From: Devosia indica | GTDB taxonomy: Bacteria; Pseudomonadota; Alphaproteobacteria; Rhizobiales; Devosiaceae | DNA length: 64,000 nucleotides | Reading direction: 5' to 3' | NCBI RefSeq assembly: GCF_003056405.1 | Contig: NZ_PYVZ01000008.1 | Span: 1-64,000 of the forward strand | Shown: positions 44,092-53,257 of the stretch, in pieces | Position numbering within the stretch: position 1 is the first letter of the stretch | Layout of the letters: every line of letters starts with the position of its first letter | Made by a program: the position numbers and the translations under genes | The notes under the pieces: model-generated | Database searches by the model: none | What the model was told of the DNA's origin: nothing | Seen by the model: only the letters and a program-made list of their open reading frames with translations

Positions 44092-45741
44092 GTGACGGTC
44101 TTGGGGTTCATCAATTGGAGAAGTGCTGCACGGGTTGTTGCCGCCGCGGCCTTGTGCGTTTCCGCCCTGCTACCGGTCGTTCCGGTCCAGGCAGCGACTG
44201 AGCGAGCTCTTTACCTTTATTATACCCACACCAAAGAAACCGCCCGCATCGTTTTCAAGCGCAATGGGCAATATGTCCAGTCGGGCCTGAATGAGCTCAA
44301 CTATTTCCTGCGGGACTGGCGCCGCAACGAACCCACCAAAATGGATCCGCGCCTGTTCGACCTGGTCTGGGAGGTCTATCAGGACGTCGGCGGCACGCAG
44401 CCGATCAACATCGTTTCCGCCTATCGCTCACCGGCCACCAACGCCATGCTGGCCTCAAAGTCGTCTGGCGTGGCCGATAATTCGCAGCACATGCGCGGCA
44501 CCGCCATGGACTTCTTCATTCCCGGGGTACCACTGGCCAAGCTGCGCGCCGCCGCAATGAAGAAACAGGTCGGTGGCGTAGGCTATTACCCTACTTCAGG
44601 CAGCCCGTTTGTGCATTTGGATACCGGTTCGGTGCGCGCCTGGCCGCGTATGACCCGCGCTCAGCTCAAGGACCTGTTCCCCGACGGCAAGACCATGCAT
44701 GTGCCCACCGATGGCAAGGTATTGTCCCAGCAGGGCTACAATGTGGCCCTGGCTGAATGGAAGCGCTGCCATGCCTATCCCTGCAATGGCAGCAGTTCGG
44801 GCACGCAGGTGGCCAGCTCGTCGGAAGGCAGTGGCCGCACCCTGATGGATCTGCTGTTTGGCGAAGACGAGCAGACGTCCGGCAATGCGCCGCAGGTACA
44901 AACTGCATCCATGGCTCCACAGCGCACGACCCCGGTTGCCCCGGTCATGCCCGATCTCCGGCCGGCCGATCTGGGCGGGCCAGACCTTGCTGTTGCCTCG
45001 GCGTCCGATACCGCTCTGCCCTTTTCGACCAGCGGCAGTGCGCCGCTGACCGATGACGAGATAAGTGAGAGTACGCAGGTCGCGGTAGCCATGCCAGTGA
45101 CCATGCCCGAAGACCTGCGCAACAATGACGCCGTCACGGCCCTTGCAGCCTTGACCGAGCCGACCATGCCAACGCCACGGCTTATCATGTCCGATCCGCC
45201 GGCGGACATCCTGTCAGCTTATGCTGCCGCAAGCCCGGCAGCCGACCCTGGCGCCCAGCGCGCGCTGGAAATGATTATCGAAGGCACGACAACCGCCAGT
45301 ACTGCGGCAACGCCCCCCAGACCAACTGAACGTTTGCCGGTGCTGCCGCCTCTACGCCCCGCAGCAACCATCCAGACCGCATCGCTCGGTGGCAACCTGT
45401 CCGACCTGTTCGGTGACACATTTGGTGCGACCGATGCCAATGCGACCACGCCGCTGGCCGAGGCACTCGTGCAACATGTCGCCAGCCGTAATGACCCAAA
45501 TGCCATGCGCCGCCCCGATCTGGTGGCGCCCGACCTTGAACATGTCGCTGATATCTTTATCGATCCGGCAGCGATGTCCTCGGGCCGTTATGCGGTGATC
45601 TTCGATCACGATGAGGCCGATTTCGACCCGACGCCGGAAATGGGCCGCCATGTGCTGGTCAAGGGTATCGGTGATAGTACTCCCGCACCAGTCCACAACC
45701 GCTTTACGCGCACCGCACCTTTGGTGTTGGCCAGCAACTGA
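44092..45741 (+). CDS. DUF882/peptidase M15-like murein hydrolase (MepK-like)
   Basis: A 549-residue exported protein. After a signal peptide (AAAALCVSALLPVVPVQAA) comes a DUF882 zinc-peptidase domain over about 38-195, with metal ligands H133 (SQHMRGTAMD), D140 and H175 (PFVHLDTGS). In E. coli the homologue YcbK/MepK cleaves L,D-cross-links. The remaining 300 residues are low-complexity, rich in Ala, Pro, Thr and Ser, with no recognisable domain, perhaps a wall or envelope spacer. Located 200 bases after a YcbB-type L,D-transpeptidase, so maker and cutter of the same bond are neighbours. GTG start. Confidence 0.87.
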   Translation: MTVLGFINWRSAARVVAAAALCVSALLPVVPVQAATERALYLYYTHTKETARIVFKRNGQYVQSGLNELNYFLRDWRRNEPTKMDPRLFDLVWEVYQDVGGTQPINIVSAYRSPATNAMLASKSSGVADNSQHMRGTAMDFFIPGVPLAKLRAAAMKKQVGGVGYYPTSGSPFVHLDTGSVRAWPRMTRAQLKDLFPDGKTMHVPTDGKVLSQQGYNVALAEWKRCHAYPCNGSSSGTQVASSSEGSGRTLMDLLFGEDEQTSGNAPQVQTASMAPQRTTPVAPVMPDLRPADLGGPDLAVASASDTALPFSTSGSAPLTDDEISESTQVAVAMPVTMPEDLRNNDAVTALAALTEPTMPTPRLIMSDPPADILSAYAAASPAADPGAQRALEMIIEGTTTASTAATPPRPTERLPVLPPLRPAATIQTASLGGNLSDLFGDTFGATDANATTPLAEALVQHVASRNDPNAMRRPDLVAPDLEHVADIFIDPAAMSSGRYAVIFDHDEADFDPTPEMGRHVLVKGIGDSTPAPVHNRFTRTAPLVLASN

Positions 45742-45887
45742 AGCTGCCGTTGGGCCTTGTCTGCCCCGCAAATGCCTGAATGCTCTCGCATTGGTGGAGA
45801 CCCATCGCCGCATTGCCCTGGCCGGCATTGCAAAGGCATGACCCTGCGCCTAAACAGGGACAAACCAGATATTTGACGGGGATACGC

Positions 45888-47816
45888 TTGGCCAACAAGC
45901 CCGACACGCCGCTGCTCGATACCGTTCAGACGCCAGCCGATCTGCGCGGCATGCCGCGCGAAAATCTGCGCCAGCTAGCCGATGAACTGCGCGCCGAAAT
46001 GATCGACGCTGTCTCGGTTACCGGCGGCCACCTCGGCGCGGGACTTGGTGTCGTCGAGCTGACCGTGGCGCTGCACGCTGTGTTCGATACCCCGCACGAC
46101 CGCATCATCTGGGATGTCGGCCACCAGGCCTATCCGCACAAGATCCTGACAGGCCGCCGCGACCGCATGCGGACCCTTCGGCAGAAGGGGGGGCTCTCCG
46201 GCTTCACCCGGCGCGCCGAAAGCGAATACGATCCGTTTGGCGCCGGGCATTCCTCGACGTCTATCTCGGCCGGCCTGGGCATGGCCGAGGCCAGCAAGCA
46301 TCTCGAAAAGCCGCGCAATGTCATTGCCGTCATCGGCGATGGCGCCATGTCGGCAGGTATGGCCTATGAGGCGATGAACAATGCCGGCGCAATGGATGCG
46401 CGGCTGATCGTCATACTCAACGACAATGACATGTCCATTGCCCCGCCCACCGGGGCACTGCGGACCTATCTGGCGCGGCTGGTCTCCGGCCCGGTCTATC
46501 GCGGCACCCGCGAGGCGGCGAAGGCCGTGGTTTCCAAGCTCCCGCCTTTCCTGCACGAGCCGGCGCGTCGCACGGAAGAGTTCGCCCGTTCCTTCTTTAC
46601 CGGGGGCACGCTGTTCGAGGAACTGGGCTTCTACTATGTCGGTCCCATTGACGGGCACAATCTTGAGGACTTGCTGGCCATTCTCGACAACGTCAAGGAA
46701 TTTGGTCAGGGGCCGATCCTGATCCATGCCGTGACCAGGAAGGGCAAGGGATATGCCCCGGCAGAAAACTCGGCCGACAAATATCATGGCGTATCCAAGT
46801 TCAACGTCATCACTGGCGCCCAAGCCAAGGCGCCGTCCAATGCGCCGTCCTATACCTCGGTGTTCGCCTCCTCGCTGATCCAGGAAGCCCAGGCTGATCC
46901 CCGCATCGTGGCCGTCACGGCAGCCATGCCCTCGGGTACAGGCCTGGACAAGTTCGCAGAGATCTTTCCCAGCCGCATCTACGATGTGGGCATTGCCGAA
47001 CAGCATGCCGTGACCTTTGCGGCAGGCATGGCCAGCGAAGACATGAAACCCTTCTGCGCCATCTATTCGACCTTCCTGCAGCGCGCCTATGACCAGGTGA
47101 TCCACGACGTCGCCATTCAGGGCCTGCCAGTGCGCTTCGCCATCGACCGGGCCGGCTATGTCGGCGCCGATGGGCCGACCCACGCCGGCAATTACGACAA
47201 TGCCTATCTCGGTGCCATTCCCGGCATGGTGCATATGGCCGCCGCCGATGAGGCCGAACTGCGCCACATGGTGGCAACCGCCACCGCATTTGACAGCGGC
47301 CCCATCACCTTCCGCTATCCCCGCGGCGAGGGCATGGGCGTCGACATGCCGGAACGCGGCGATGTCCTGCCGATCGGCAAGGGCCGCATGGTGCGCCAGG
47401 GCAGCACCATTGCGCTGCTCTCTTATGGCGCGCGGCTTGGTGAAGTGCTTGCCGCCGCTGACAAGCTGGCCGCGCTTGGGCTTAATCCCACCGTGGCGGA
47501 TGCGCGCTTTCTCAAGCCTCTCGATGAAGAACTCATCACATCACTGGCACAAAGCCACGACGTGTTGATTTCGACCGAAGAAGGTGGACTGGGCGGCTTT
47601 GGCAGCCATGTCGCAACATTCCTCGCCGGCAACGGCCTGCTCGACGGCAAGCTGCGTTTCCGCCCGCTGATGATCCCCGACACCTTTGTCGAGCACGCGT
47701 CCCAGGCCGACATGTATGCCGCTGCCGGCCTCGATCGCGCCGGCATCGTGGCTGCCGCCCTCACCGCACTCGGATATGACCAGGCAGCCATGAAAGCGGC
47801 CCTGGCGAAGGTTTAG
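45888..47816 (+). CDS. dxs: 1-deoxy-D-xylulose-5-phosphate synthase
   Basis: First enzyme of the MEP isoprenoid pathway: condenses pyruvate and glyceraldehyde-3-phosphate using thiamine diphosphate. The 642-residue length is typical. Motifs: [19 protein letters not shown] near 45, the ThDP-binding [18 protein letters not shown] near 155, catalytic-domain [14 protein letters not shown] near 370 and [15 protein letters not shown] near 425. I choose the TTG at 45888, with GACGGGGATACGC upstream; an alternative TTG lies 15 bases before it. Longer starts extend into unconserved sequence. Confidence 0.95.
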   Translation: MANKPDTPLLDTVQTPADLRGMPRENLRQLADELRAEMIDAVSVTGGHLGAGLGVVELTVALHAVFDTPHDRIIWDVGHQAYPHKILTGRRDRMRTLRQKGGLSGFTRRAESEYDPFGAGHSSTSISAGLGMAEASKHLEKPRNVIAVIGDGAMSAGMAYEAMNNAGAMDARLIVILNDNDMSIAPPTGALRTYLARLVSGPVYRGTREAAKAVVSKLPPFLHEPARRTEEFARSFFTGGTLFEELGFYYVGPIDGHNLEDLLAILDNVKEFGQGPILIHAVTRKGKGYAPAENSADKYHGVSKFNVITGAQAKAPSNAPSYTSVFASSLIQEAQADPRIVAVTAAMPSGTGLDKFAEIFPSRIYDVGIAEQHAVTFAAGMASEDMKPFCAIYSTFLQRAYDQVIHDVAIQGLPVRFAIDRAGYVGADGPTHAGNYDNAYLGAIPGMVHMAAADEAELRHMVATATAFDSGPITFRYPRGEGMGVDMPERGDVLPIGKGRMVRQGSTIALLSYGARLGEVLAAADKLAALGLNPTVADARFLKPLDEELITSLAQSHDVLISTEEGGLGGFGSHVATFLAGNGLLDGKLRFRPLMIPDTFVEHASQADMYAAAGLDRAGIVAAALTALGYDQAAMKAALAKV

Positions 47817-47849
47817 CGCGCTAATCTGCCCTACCGGACACTTTCCGCC

Positions 47850-48311
47850 TCACGCATAATTCGTCGGCAGGCCCTGGGCGGCCTTGACCGTTTCCATCGA
47901 GATATAGGCCGACATGTCGAACAGCTCGATACGCGACACGAGCTGCTTGTAGACTGCGTCATAATGCTCCACATCGGGCAGCACGATCTTGAGAATATAG
48001 TCGAAATTGCCGGTCAGCCGGTGCACCTCGACAATCTCGGGGATCGCCGAAACGGCTAAATGAAACTTTTCCAGCCAATCTGCGGCATGCGAGCCGGTGC
48101 GTACGATGACGAAGACGGTTGTCGGTAAGCCCATTTTGCGCCGGTCCAGTTCTGCCGTCGTTCGCGCGATAAATCCGTCCTCCTTGAGCCGCGCAATCCG
48201 GCGGGAGCAGGCCGAAGGCGACAGCGCCACTGATGCCGCGATATCGTTGACAGGCCGCTCGGCATCCGCCTGCAGCAGGCTCAAAATCTTCCGATCGCGC
48301 TCATCCAGCAT
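47850..48311 (-). CDS. Lrp/AsnC-family regulator
   Basis: A 153-residue Lrp/AsnC regulator. The helix-turn-helix covers about 4-60 ([39 protein letters not shown]) and the RAM/AsnC ligand-binding domain follows from about 68. ATG at 48311 with GGAGTGA upstream. It is divergent from an Asp/Glu racemase gene, with 146 bases between starts containing repeated TGCAAATA-like elements, so an amino acid or its D-form is the probable effector. Confidence 0.9.
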   Translation of the reverse strand: MLDERDRKILSLLQADAERPVNDIAASVALSPSACSRRIARLKEDGFIARTTAELDRRKMGLPTTVFVIVRTGSHAADWLEKFHLAVSAIPEIVEVHRLTGNFDYILKIVLPDVEHYDAVYKQLVSRIELFDMSAYISMETVKAAQGLPTNYA

Positions 48312-48457
48312 GCAATTCACTCCGGCCACGCAGACCAATAGCGCATTTCCTGCAAATACTGCAAATATTGCGCATGATTATTGCAAAGACAGCCAAACTC
48401 CGCGCGCCGAATGCTCCGGAAACGCGGCATCATTCGCGGGACCTGGAGGACGCGGAA
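48312..48457. promoter_or_regulatory. Divergent Lrp/racemase promoter region with repeats
   Basis: Two tandem TGCAAATA elements (around 48350 and 48358) followed by TTGCGC and ATTGCAAAG, and an outer GCGCA...TGCGC dyad, lie between the two starts. Such A/T-rich repeated half-sites suit an octameric Lrp-type protein. Exact boundaries are unclear. Confidence 0.4.
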
Positions 48458-49168
48458 ATGAAAACGATCGGTCTGATCGGCGGCATGAGCTGGGAATCGA
48501 CTGCTGTCTATTATCGCCACATCAATCAAGAGGTGCGGCGCCTGCGCGGCGGGCTGGCCTCGGCCGACATCGCGATGCGCTCGCTGGACTTTGACAAAGT
48601 CGTGGCGCTGCAACGGGCCGGACACTGGGATCAGGCCGGTGCTTTGTTGGGCCAAGCCGGGGCAGGCCTGGCGCGCGCCGGTGCGGACTGTGTGCTGATC
48701 TGCACCAATACCATGCATCTGGTGGCCGAACCGGTCGCGGCGATGTCGGGGGTTCCGCTGATCGACATCATCACCGAAACGGCCTCGACCTTGCAGGCGC
48801 ACCGCCACAAGCGCCCGCTGCTGCTCGCCACCCGCTACACCATGGAACATGGCTTCTATACCGACCGGATGAAGGCCTGTGGCCTTGAGGTGATGGTGCC
48901 GGCAACAAATGACCGCAAGATCGTGCACGACATCATCTTCAACGAGTTGTGCCAGGGTCAGGTGCGCGAAACCGCCCGCAGGGCCTATCTCGACATTATC
49001 GGCCGCGCCAAGGCGGAAGGCGCCGACTGCGTCATTCTTGGCTGCACCGAGATCGGCCTGCTGATCGATCCGGATACACTTCCCCTGCCCGGCTTTGACT
49101 CAACGATCATCCACGCCAATGCGGCGATCCGTTTCGCTTTGGGCGATGAAGCCGCCCGGGCCGCTTGA
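48458..49168 (+). CDS. Aspartate/glutamate racemase family protein
   Basis: A 236-residue cofactor-independent racemase. The two catalytic cysteines are in ICTNTMH near residue 85 and LGCTEIGLL near 195; the start reads IGLIGGMSWESTAVYY, typical of the RacX/YgeA branch, which acts on broad amino acids. The ATG at 48458 has GGAGGACGCGG in front; the frame is open 90 bases further but starts there overlap the promoter. Divergent Lrp regulator suggests amino-acid-responsive control. It may supply D-amino acids for the wall or recover them. Confidence 0.88.
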   Translation: MKTIGLIGGMSWESTAVYYRHINQEVRRLRGGLASADIAMRSLDFDKVVALQRAGHWDQAGALLGQAGAGLARAGADCVLICTNTMHLVAEPVAAMSGVPLIDIITETASTLQAHRHKRPLLLATRYTMEHGFYTDRMKACGLEVMVPATNDRKIVHDIIFNELCQGQVRETARRAYLDIIGRAKAEGADCVILGCTEIGLLIDPDTLPLPGFDSTIIHANAAIRFALGDEAARAA

Positions 49169-49252
49169 GCTTGAGGCGAGTTGGACCGGTCCGGCTAACT
49201 GATTGTTGAGAGTTTTGCTGGCTTTCTGCCCCTCAAGACGAGAGGGCGGTCC

Positions 49253-49480
49253 ATGACCATTTCCAGCATTTCCATCGGCGCCTATGGCATGCAGCGCGCC
49301 AGCGGTCAGCTCGAACAGAGCGCCGCGCGCATCGCCCGGTCAGGCACCGAAGGCAACACCGTCGACCTCTCGAGCGAAATGGTTAACGTGATCGGGGCCG
49401 AGGCCGACTTCAAGGCCTCGGCTAAGGTCGTCAGCGTGGCCAGCGACATGTCCAAAGCCCTGCTCGACATACTGGCCTGA
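49253..49480 (+). CDS. Small protein resembling flagellar rod C-terminal domain
   Basis: A 75-residue protein. The second half (VDLSSEMVNVIGAEADFKAS, then AKVVSVASDMSKALLDILA) closely follows the pattern of the C-terminal coiled helix of flagellar rod/hook proteins such as FlgB, FlgC and FlgE (NVDLA-EMV-L-A-FEANAKVI-T-D-M-). The N-terminal amphipathic helix (MTISSISIGAYGMQRASGQL) resembles the matching rod N-terminus. It has no core domain between them and no flagellar gene nearby. It may pack as a mini-rod protein or be an evolved remnant. Confidence 0.65.
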   Translation: MTISSISIGAYGMQRASGQLEQSAARIARSGTEGNTVDLSSEMVNVIGAEADFKASAKVVSVASDMSKALLDILA

Positions 49481-49487
49481 TCGCCGA

Positions 49488-49751
49488 CTACCGCTCGGGC
49501 GGCGCTTCGACCATGCCCAGGGCGGACATATAGAGCTCAAGCAGGGCTTCCTGCTCCATGCGCTCATTGGCATCCTGCTTGCGGATGGTCACGATCTTGC
49601 GCAGGATCTTGGTATCGAAGCCATTGCCCTTGGCTTCAGCATAGATTTCCTTGATGTCGGCAGCGATTGCCGCCTTTTCTTCTTCCATACGCTCGATGCG
49701 CTCGATGAAAGCGCGCAACTGATCCTGCGCGACGCTATCTTCAACGGCCAT
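49488..49751 (-). CDS. gapR: GapR-type chromosome-organising protein (DUF2312)
   Basis: An 87-residue helical DNA-binding protein. In Caulobacter GapR tracks over-twisted DNA ahead of replication and transcription and is near universal in alphaproteobacteria. The typical core is visible: [20 protein letters not shown], then [22 protein letters not shown]. The ATG at 49751 has AGAGG upstream; longer frames have no conservation. Convergent with the small rod-like gene, 7 bases apart. Confidence 0.93.
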   Translation of the reverse strand: MAVEDSVAQDQLRAFIERIERMEEEKAAIAADIKEIYAEAKGNGFDTKILRKIVTIRKQDANERMEQEALLELYMSALGMVEAPPER

Positions 49752-50108
49752 GGCCAACCTCTTCTGGAGCGTTTCCTCCAAAAAGCGGTCGCCACTTTTG
49801 GTTCGGAAGCGCGGTAAAACAAATAAATACTCCGGCCCTCCACGGCATCTTCGCACGGATAAGCGGATGCGGGGATAAACCGGAATTGTCCGGTCCCCAT
49901 CAACCTCATGCCCTGCATTGGTTCAACCCTTTTATGGGGCAATCCACACCCTGCCCGGGCTTGCCGGTGATTGTTGGGTGGCTCACGCCGCTTTTGTGAC
50001 CAGCGCCCCAGTGATGCCCGCATTTCCGTCAAATCACCCCATTAGCCATTGACCTCGTCTCTGCCATACGATCAAAGAAGGGCACGTTTTCCGGTGATTT
50101 CCAGCGCA

Positions 50109-50639
50109 ATGGTGAAACCCATCCGTCTTGGCTCGACCCTGTTGCTTGCCACCCTTGGTGGCCTGATGGCCATGGCCACGCCCGCACAGGCCGATTTGCG
50201 CATCTGCAACGAAACCGCCAACCTGGTTTCGGTCGCCCTAGGCTATCGCGCCGAGCGCGGCTGGATGAGCGAAGGCTGGTGGCAGGCCCCTCCGGGCGAC
50301 TGCCGCACGATCTTCCAGGGCGATCTCGCCCGCCGCTTTTACTACCTCTACGCAGTGGACGATATCGGCGGCGGATCCTGGGATGGACAGGTCTTCATGT
50401 GCACTCGTGACGAAACCTTCACAATATTCGGGGTTGAGGATTGCCTCGCCCGGGGCTATGAGCGCACCGGGTTCTTTGAAATCGATACACAGAACCGTAC
50501 CGACTGGACGCTGCAGCTCACCGAGAGCGCTGGCGCGCCAAGCATTGTCGGCCCGGACCTGGGCGAAGATCTTGAAGACCCGGCCTTCCTTGTCGACCCC
50601 GACGAGCCCCTAACGCCAGACAATACGGACACGCAATGA
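50109..50639 (+). CDS. DUF1036 exported protein
   Basis: A 176-residue protein with a signal peptide (TLLLATLGGLMAMATPAQA) and one DUF1036 domain (LRICNETANLVSVALGYRAE, SEGWWQAPPGDC, YYLYAVDD). Cysteines in the mature part (ICNE, GDCR, FMCTRDE, EDCLARGY) could form disulfides. Function unknown; the gene is commonly found next to pyk in Hyphomicrobiales. Its stop overlaps the pyk start (ATGA). The C-terminal 30 residues are acidic and disordered. Confidence 0.87.
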   Translation: MVKPIRLGSTLLLATLGGLMAMATPAQADLRICNETANLVSVALGYRAERGWMSEGWWQAPPGDCRTIFQGDLARRFYYLYAVDDIGGGSWDGQVFMCTRDETFTIFGVEDCLARGYERTGFFEIDTQNRTDWTLQLTESAGAPSIVGPDLGEDLEDPAFLVDPDEPLTPDNTDTQ

Positions 50640-52075
50640 GACGGATCAGACGCGCAAAGATCCTTGCCACCCTCGGGCCTGCCAGCCACGAGGAGACCAT
50701 GATCGAGGAACTGGCCAAGGCCGGGGCCGACGTCTTCCGCATCAATATGAGCCATGCCAGCCACGAAGTGCTGCACCAGACCGTCAAGCGCATCCGCGCG
50801 GTCGAGGCGCGCCTCAACCACCCCATCGGCATCCTGGCCGATCTGCAGGGCCCCAAGCTGCGCGTGTGGAAGTTCGCCGAGGGCTCGGTCAATCTGGTCG
50901 CCGGGCAGAGCTTTACCCTCGACAGCGAGGAAAACGACCAGGGCAATGTCCAGCGCGTGTACCTGCCCCACCCCGAAATCATCGAGAGCGTGTCGGTGGG
51001 TGACCGCCTGCTGCTCGACGATGGCAAGCTGCAACTGAAGGCCACCAAGGTCGGCAATGGCGCCATCGAGACCGAAGTCATTTATGGTGGCAAGCTCTCG
51101 GACAAGAAGGGCGTGTCCCTGCCCGACACCCTGCTGCCCACCGGCGCCCTGACCGAGAAGGACCACGCAGACCTGCTCGAAGCGCTCAAGGCCGAGGTCG
51201 ACTGGGTTGCGCTCAGCTTCGTGCAGCGCCCCGAAGACATCATCGATGTCCGCAAGATCGTCCAGGGCCGCGCCGGCGTCATGGCCAAGATCGAAAAGCC
51301 GCAGGCCATCGAGCGGCTCGAGGAAATCGTCAAACTCTCCGACGCCATCATGGTTGCCCGTGGCGATCTGGGTGTTGAACTGCCGCTTGAGCAGGTGCCG
51401 GGCTTGCAAAAGCGCATGATCCGCATGTGCCGCCGCTTCGGCAAGCCGGTTATCGTCGCCACCCAGATGCTCGAATCCATGATCACCGCGCCGGTACCGA
51501 CCCGCGCCGAGGTTTCGGACGTGTCCATTGCCGTGTTTGAAGGCGCCGACGCGGTCATGCTTTCGGCCGAAAGTGCCTCGGGCCAGTATCCGGTCGAAGC
51601 CGTCACCACCATGGCCAAGGTGGCCGTGGCCGTGGAAAGCGACGCCAACTACAACAACATCATTCGCGCCGCCCAGACCGAGCCGGAGGCCACCGCCGCC
51701 GACGCCATCTCGGCCGCCACCCGCCAGGTTGCCGAAACCCTCGATCTGGCCGCCATCGTTACCTATACCGCCTCGGGCTCGACCGGCATCCGCGCCGCGC
51801 GCGAACGGCCCAACAAGCCCATCATCGCGCTCTCGCCCAATCTGCGCACCATTCGCCGCCTGTCGGTGGTCTGGGGCATTCATTGCGTGCAGACCGAGGA
51901 TGCGGTGAGCCTGGAAGACATGGTCGATCGCGCCTGCGTCATTGCCTATCAGGAAGGCTTTGCCCGCCCCGGCGACCGCATCGCCATTACCGCCGGCGTG
52001 CCCCTGGGCACCCCCGGCGCGACCAATATGCTGCGCATCGCCTTTGTGCGCCAGGATGGCGCCGGCTCGAGCTAG
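50636..52075 (+). CDS. pyk: Pyruvate kinase
   Basis: Transfers phosphate from phosphoenolpyruvate to ADP in the last step of glycolysis. The 479-residue protein shows RRAKILATLGPASHEE at the start, FRINMSHAS, the B-domain from about 70 to 165, MAKIEKPQAIERLEEI (catalytic K and metal-binding E) near 220, MVARGDLGVELP and ATQMLESMI. The C-terminal regulatory domain is complete. A strong intrinsic terminator follows 26 bases after the stop. Confidence 0.96.
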   Translation: MRRIRRAKILATLGPASHEETMIEELAKAGADVFRINMSHASHEVLHQTVKRIRAVEARLNHPIGILADLQGPKLRVWKFAEGSVNLVAGQSFTLDSEENDQGNVQRVYLPHPEIIESVSVGDRLLLDDGKLQLKATKVGNGAIETEVIYGGKLSDKKGVSLPDTLLPTGALTEKDHADLLEALKAEVDWVALSFVQRPEDIIDVRKIVQGRAGVMAKIEKPQAIERLEEIVKLSDAIMVARGDLGVELPLEQVPGLQKRMIRMCRRFGKPVIVATQMLESMITAPVPTRAEVSDVSIAVFEGADAVMLSAESASGQYPVEAVTTMAKVAVAVESDANYNNIIRAAQTEPEATAADAISAATRQVAETLDLAAIVTYTASGSTGIRAARERPNKPIIALSPNLRTIRRLSVVWGIHCVQTEDAVSLEDMVDRACVIAYQEGFARPGDRIAITAGVPLGTPGATNMLRIAFVRQDGAGSS

Positions 52076-52100
52076 GGTGTTACCCAGCTGCATCAATGAC

Positions 52101-52133
52101 CAAGGCCCCGACCCCGTCGGGGCCTTGTTTGTT
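52101..52133 (+). terminator. Intrinsic terminator of pyk
   Basis: CAAGGCCCCGAC at 52101-52112 pairs perfectly with GTCGGGGCCTTG at 52116-52127 around a 3-base loop and is followed by TTTGTT. Confidence 0.88.
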
Positions 52134-52200
52134 CAGGCTGTGCTTGCAGCCATCTCCGGCAAGGCCCAAGATCGCTCAAGGCAAGCAAGGGAGCAGGGTC

Positions 52201-52896
52201 ATGCGTGCAGGCAATGAACTGACGGCAAACAACCCGGCAACGCGCACGCGCACAACGCCGATGGGCCGCAGGGGCTTCCTGCTCGGCTCTGCCGCCGCGC
52301 TGGGTACGCTGGCACTTTCCGGCTGCACCACGATCAAGGCCCTGAGCATGGCCGAGGCCGAACAGGTCTATGGCCCGCTGCCCGACGAGCGCTTCCCCAT
52401 CGAGGCGGTCAATCTCAACAAGGTTGATCCGAAATATTGGCGGCGGACCGTGCGCTATGACAGCGCCGAGGCACCCGGCACCATCATCGTCGATCCACGC
52501 AACTACTATGTCTATCGCATCGAGGGCGACAATGTCGCCACGCGCTATGGCGTCAATGTGGGGCGGGCCGGCTTTCTCTGGAGCGGAGACGCCTATATTG
52601 GCCGCAAGGCCGAATGGCCGGTCTGGACCCCGCCCAGGGAAATGATCGAGCGGCAGCCCGAAGTCGCTCAATATGCCGGCGGCATGGCCCCCGGCCTCGA
52701 CAATCCGCTGGGCGCCCGCACGCTCTATCTCTACCAGGACGGCGTCTATACGCTTTATACGCTCTACAGCACCCGCCAGGCCGAGACGATCGGCAAGGGC
52801 ATTTCGAGCGGCTGTATCGGCCTTTTGACCCAGGACATGATGGACCTTTACGAGCGCACCCCGGTCAACACCAAGGTCATCGTGCTCAAGGCCTGA
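52201..52896 (+). CDS. YkuD-fold lipoprotein with altered active site (L,D-transpeptidase-like)
   Basis: A 231-residue protein of the ErfK/YbiS/YkuD family. Its signal has two arginines and a lipobox (RRGFLLGSAAALGTLALSGC), so it should be an exported lipoprotein. The fold is well kept (RRTVRYDSAEAPGTIIVDP, NPLGARTLYLYQDG) and the catalytic cysteine is present in SSGCIGLL. However, the position that normally reads HG (IHGT) is YST here, and the arginine after the cysteine (GCIRM) is glycine. Activity is therefore doubtful. GGGAGCAGGGTC precedes the ATG at 52201. It lies just after the pyk terminator as its own unit. Confidence 0.83.
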   Translation: MRAGNELTANNPATRTRTTPMGRRGFLLGSAAALGTLALSGCTTIKALSMAEAEQVYGPLPDERFPIEAVNLNKVDPKYWRRTVRYDSAEAPGTIIVDPRNYYVYRIEGDNVATRYGVNVGRAGFLWSGDAYIGRKAEWPVWTPPREMIERQPEVAQYAGGMAPGLDNPLGARTLYLYQDGVYTLYTLYSTRQAETIGKGISSGCIGLLTQDMMDLYERTPVNTKVIVLKA

Positions 52897-53257
52897 TCCG
52901 AATTGTCCATGGAACCGCATAGGGTCGCCTTCCTGCGCGCAGGACTTTGCGCCGCCCGGCCCATTGGCGTCGCGGGTTTTGGAAATGGACGTGTCCCGAG
53001 GCGCGTGCGTCTCAGTAAAACTAAGTAAATAGAGACGTCGCCGCCTCGGAACACCGGGTTTCTCCTGCTGTCGTGGCCCCTATTGATCGATCGTCGCAAG
53101 GTGGCCCAACGAGCAGGCGAGCCCTGGAGCGAATCCAGTCTCACCGGCTCCTCCCGCAACTGTTCGCTGCAGTCCGCCCATCGCGGGAGAGATGGGAAGA
53201 GGATAGCGGAGGTTTTGGGCGCGGGGATAACTCAGAACCGAGAGACAATGTGCGCGC
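52897..53257. other. Intergenic region with long inverted repeat
   Basis: About 360 bases between the YkuD lipoprotein and the leftward MFS gene hold no convincing open frame. The main structure is the inverted repeat at 52996-53049. Confidence 0.5.
52996..53049. repeat. 18-base imperfect inverted repeat
   Basis: Arms at 52996-53013 and 53032-53049 match over CCGAGGCG and CGTCTC with a symmetric 4-base mismatch bubble between them; the A/T-rich 18-base loop holds AGTAAAACTAAGTAAATA. It could be a structured RNA, a long operator or a mobile-element trace. Confidence 0.55.

Noticed and set aside
45975..47267. A 430-codon leftward open frame
   Set aside because: Antisense to dxs with no family match; explained by codon bias of dxs.
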